Assembly: GCF_905475345.1 (NCBI RefSeq)
Contig: NC_066592.1
Location: 6,790,001 to 6,854,000, forward strand
Direction of reading: 5' to 3'
Source of the DNA: Vespula vulgaris
Lineage: Eukaryota > Arthropoda > Insecta > Hymenoptera > Vespidae
DNA length: 64,000 bases
The number at the start of each line of letters is the position of its first letter. Positions within the stretch are counted from its first letter, which is position 1. Made by a program: the position numbers and the translations under genes. Of the stretch, positions 63,536-64,000 are shown piece by piece. The notes under the pieces are model-generated. The model saw only the letters and a program-made list of their open reading frames with translations. It made no database searches and was not told where the DNA came from.

Positions 63536-64000
63536 ATACACATACATATAATATATATAAACTGGAAGGGGAAAGGTAAAAAAGTAAAACAAAAAAAGAA
63601 AAAAAAAAGAGGAGAAAAAGCGAAAGAAAAGAGAGGCGAAAGAGAGAAAGTTATACAGATCCGTTTATATTTTGTATCCATCGCTTGTCTTCCACCCACT
63701 CTCTTTCAGTTCCGGCCGATTCCTTTGGCGGCGAACGAATTCAGAGAGCCACCGTATGTATGTATGAATGCAATATCCTTTTTCACGGAGTCCGGAGCAG
63801 ACGCCCCGAAGCACAAAAGCGGACTGCCGAGAATGGAAGGGTGGGAGGGGGTGGGAGGAGAAGGAGGGAGGTAGGTTGGCGCGGAGAACGGCGAGAGGAA
63901 GGAGGAGAAAGGGGAGGAAGTGGGCGAGGGGGGCGAAAAACATTTCAGCTTCGTTTGAAATCCACTAGGGGCACAAAGTAGATATTTAATTAAATAGAAG

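Larger units (their letters stand above)
56805..64000 (-). other. Sequence 5' of exon A: upstream intron and/or 5' flank
   Basis: On the minus strand this is upstream of exon A. An upstream coding exon ending in phase 1 (one base of a split codon) with a signal peptide is expected but was not found. The stretch contains many GA/CT tracts, a 71-bp tandem duplication, (GGAA)n, (GTAA)n, (GATA)n, (CATA)n and (ACT)n arrays, and a G-rich stretch near 63840-63945. No gene is recognised on either strand. Confidence 0.6.

Noticed and set aside
63665..63943. Minus-strand frame starting with a signal-peptide-like hydrophobic stretch (MFFAPLAHFLPFLLLPLA)
   Set aside because: It comes from a G/A-rich low-complexity patch and has no suitable phase-1 donor after the hydrophobic part, so it was not accepted as the missing first exon.

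Overview
This window looks like nuclear DNA from an insect, most likely a hymenopteran (bee, wasp or ant). The DNA is AT-rich but keeps frequent CpG dinucleotides. It is packed with long dinucleotide to hexanucleotide microsatellites, above all (GA)n/(CT)n. It holds a split gene with canonical GT-AG introns. The order-level assignment is an inference from style; no species can be named.

One gene is clearly supported. It runs on the minus strand, and seven internal coding exons lie between 56804 and 1338: A 56663-56804, B 27835-27902, C 27470-27730, D 25852-26073, E 22175-22415, F 3332-3477 and G 1338-1610. Every exon has an AG acceptor and a GT donor, and all six junctions keep the reading frame. 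They join into 1353 nt (450 complete codons plus a partial codon at each end). The product is a cysteine-rich, N-glycosylation-prone ectodomain. It resembles an uncharacterised family of secreted or membrane-anchored insect proteins that I associate from memory with the Pfam domains DUF7042 to DUF7045; this was not checked. The first exon (signal peptide) and the last exons (C-terminal ectodomain, any membrane anchor, 3' UTR) were not found and probably lie outside the window or in unrecognised non-coding parts of it.

Layout from the gene's 5' side (right to left): 56805-64000 is upstream intron or 5' flank, full of microsatellites. Exon A is followed by a 28.8-kb intron (27903-56662). Exons B to E form a cluster within about 5.7 kb, with introns of 104, 1396 and 3436 nt. 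An 18.7-kb intron (3478-22174) leads to exon F, a 1.7-kb intron leads to exon G, and 1-1337 is the start of the next intron. Coding sequence is about 2% of the window.

The introns hold dozens of simple repeats, two tandem duplications (71 bp at 58551-58692; about 200 bp at 27977-28380), recurrent inverted CT/GA tract pairs, and several islands of complex sequence with homeodomain-type or other motifs that may be conserved regulatory elements. No rRNA, tRNA, CRISPR array or transposase was recognised. Most open frames here are simple-repeat translations (runs of SL, RE, YI, KE) and are not genes. I found no convincing new system; the best leads are the uncharacterised ectodomain gene, the non-repeat intronic islands, and a possible nested plus-strand start exon at 41471-41545.
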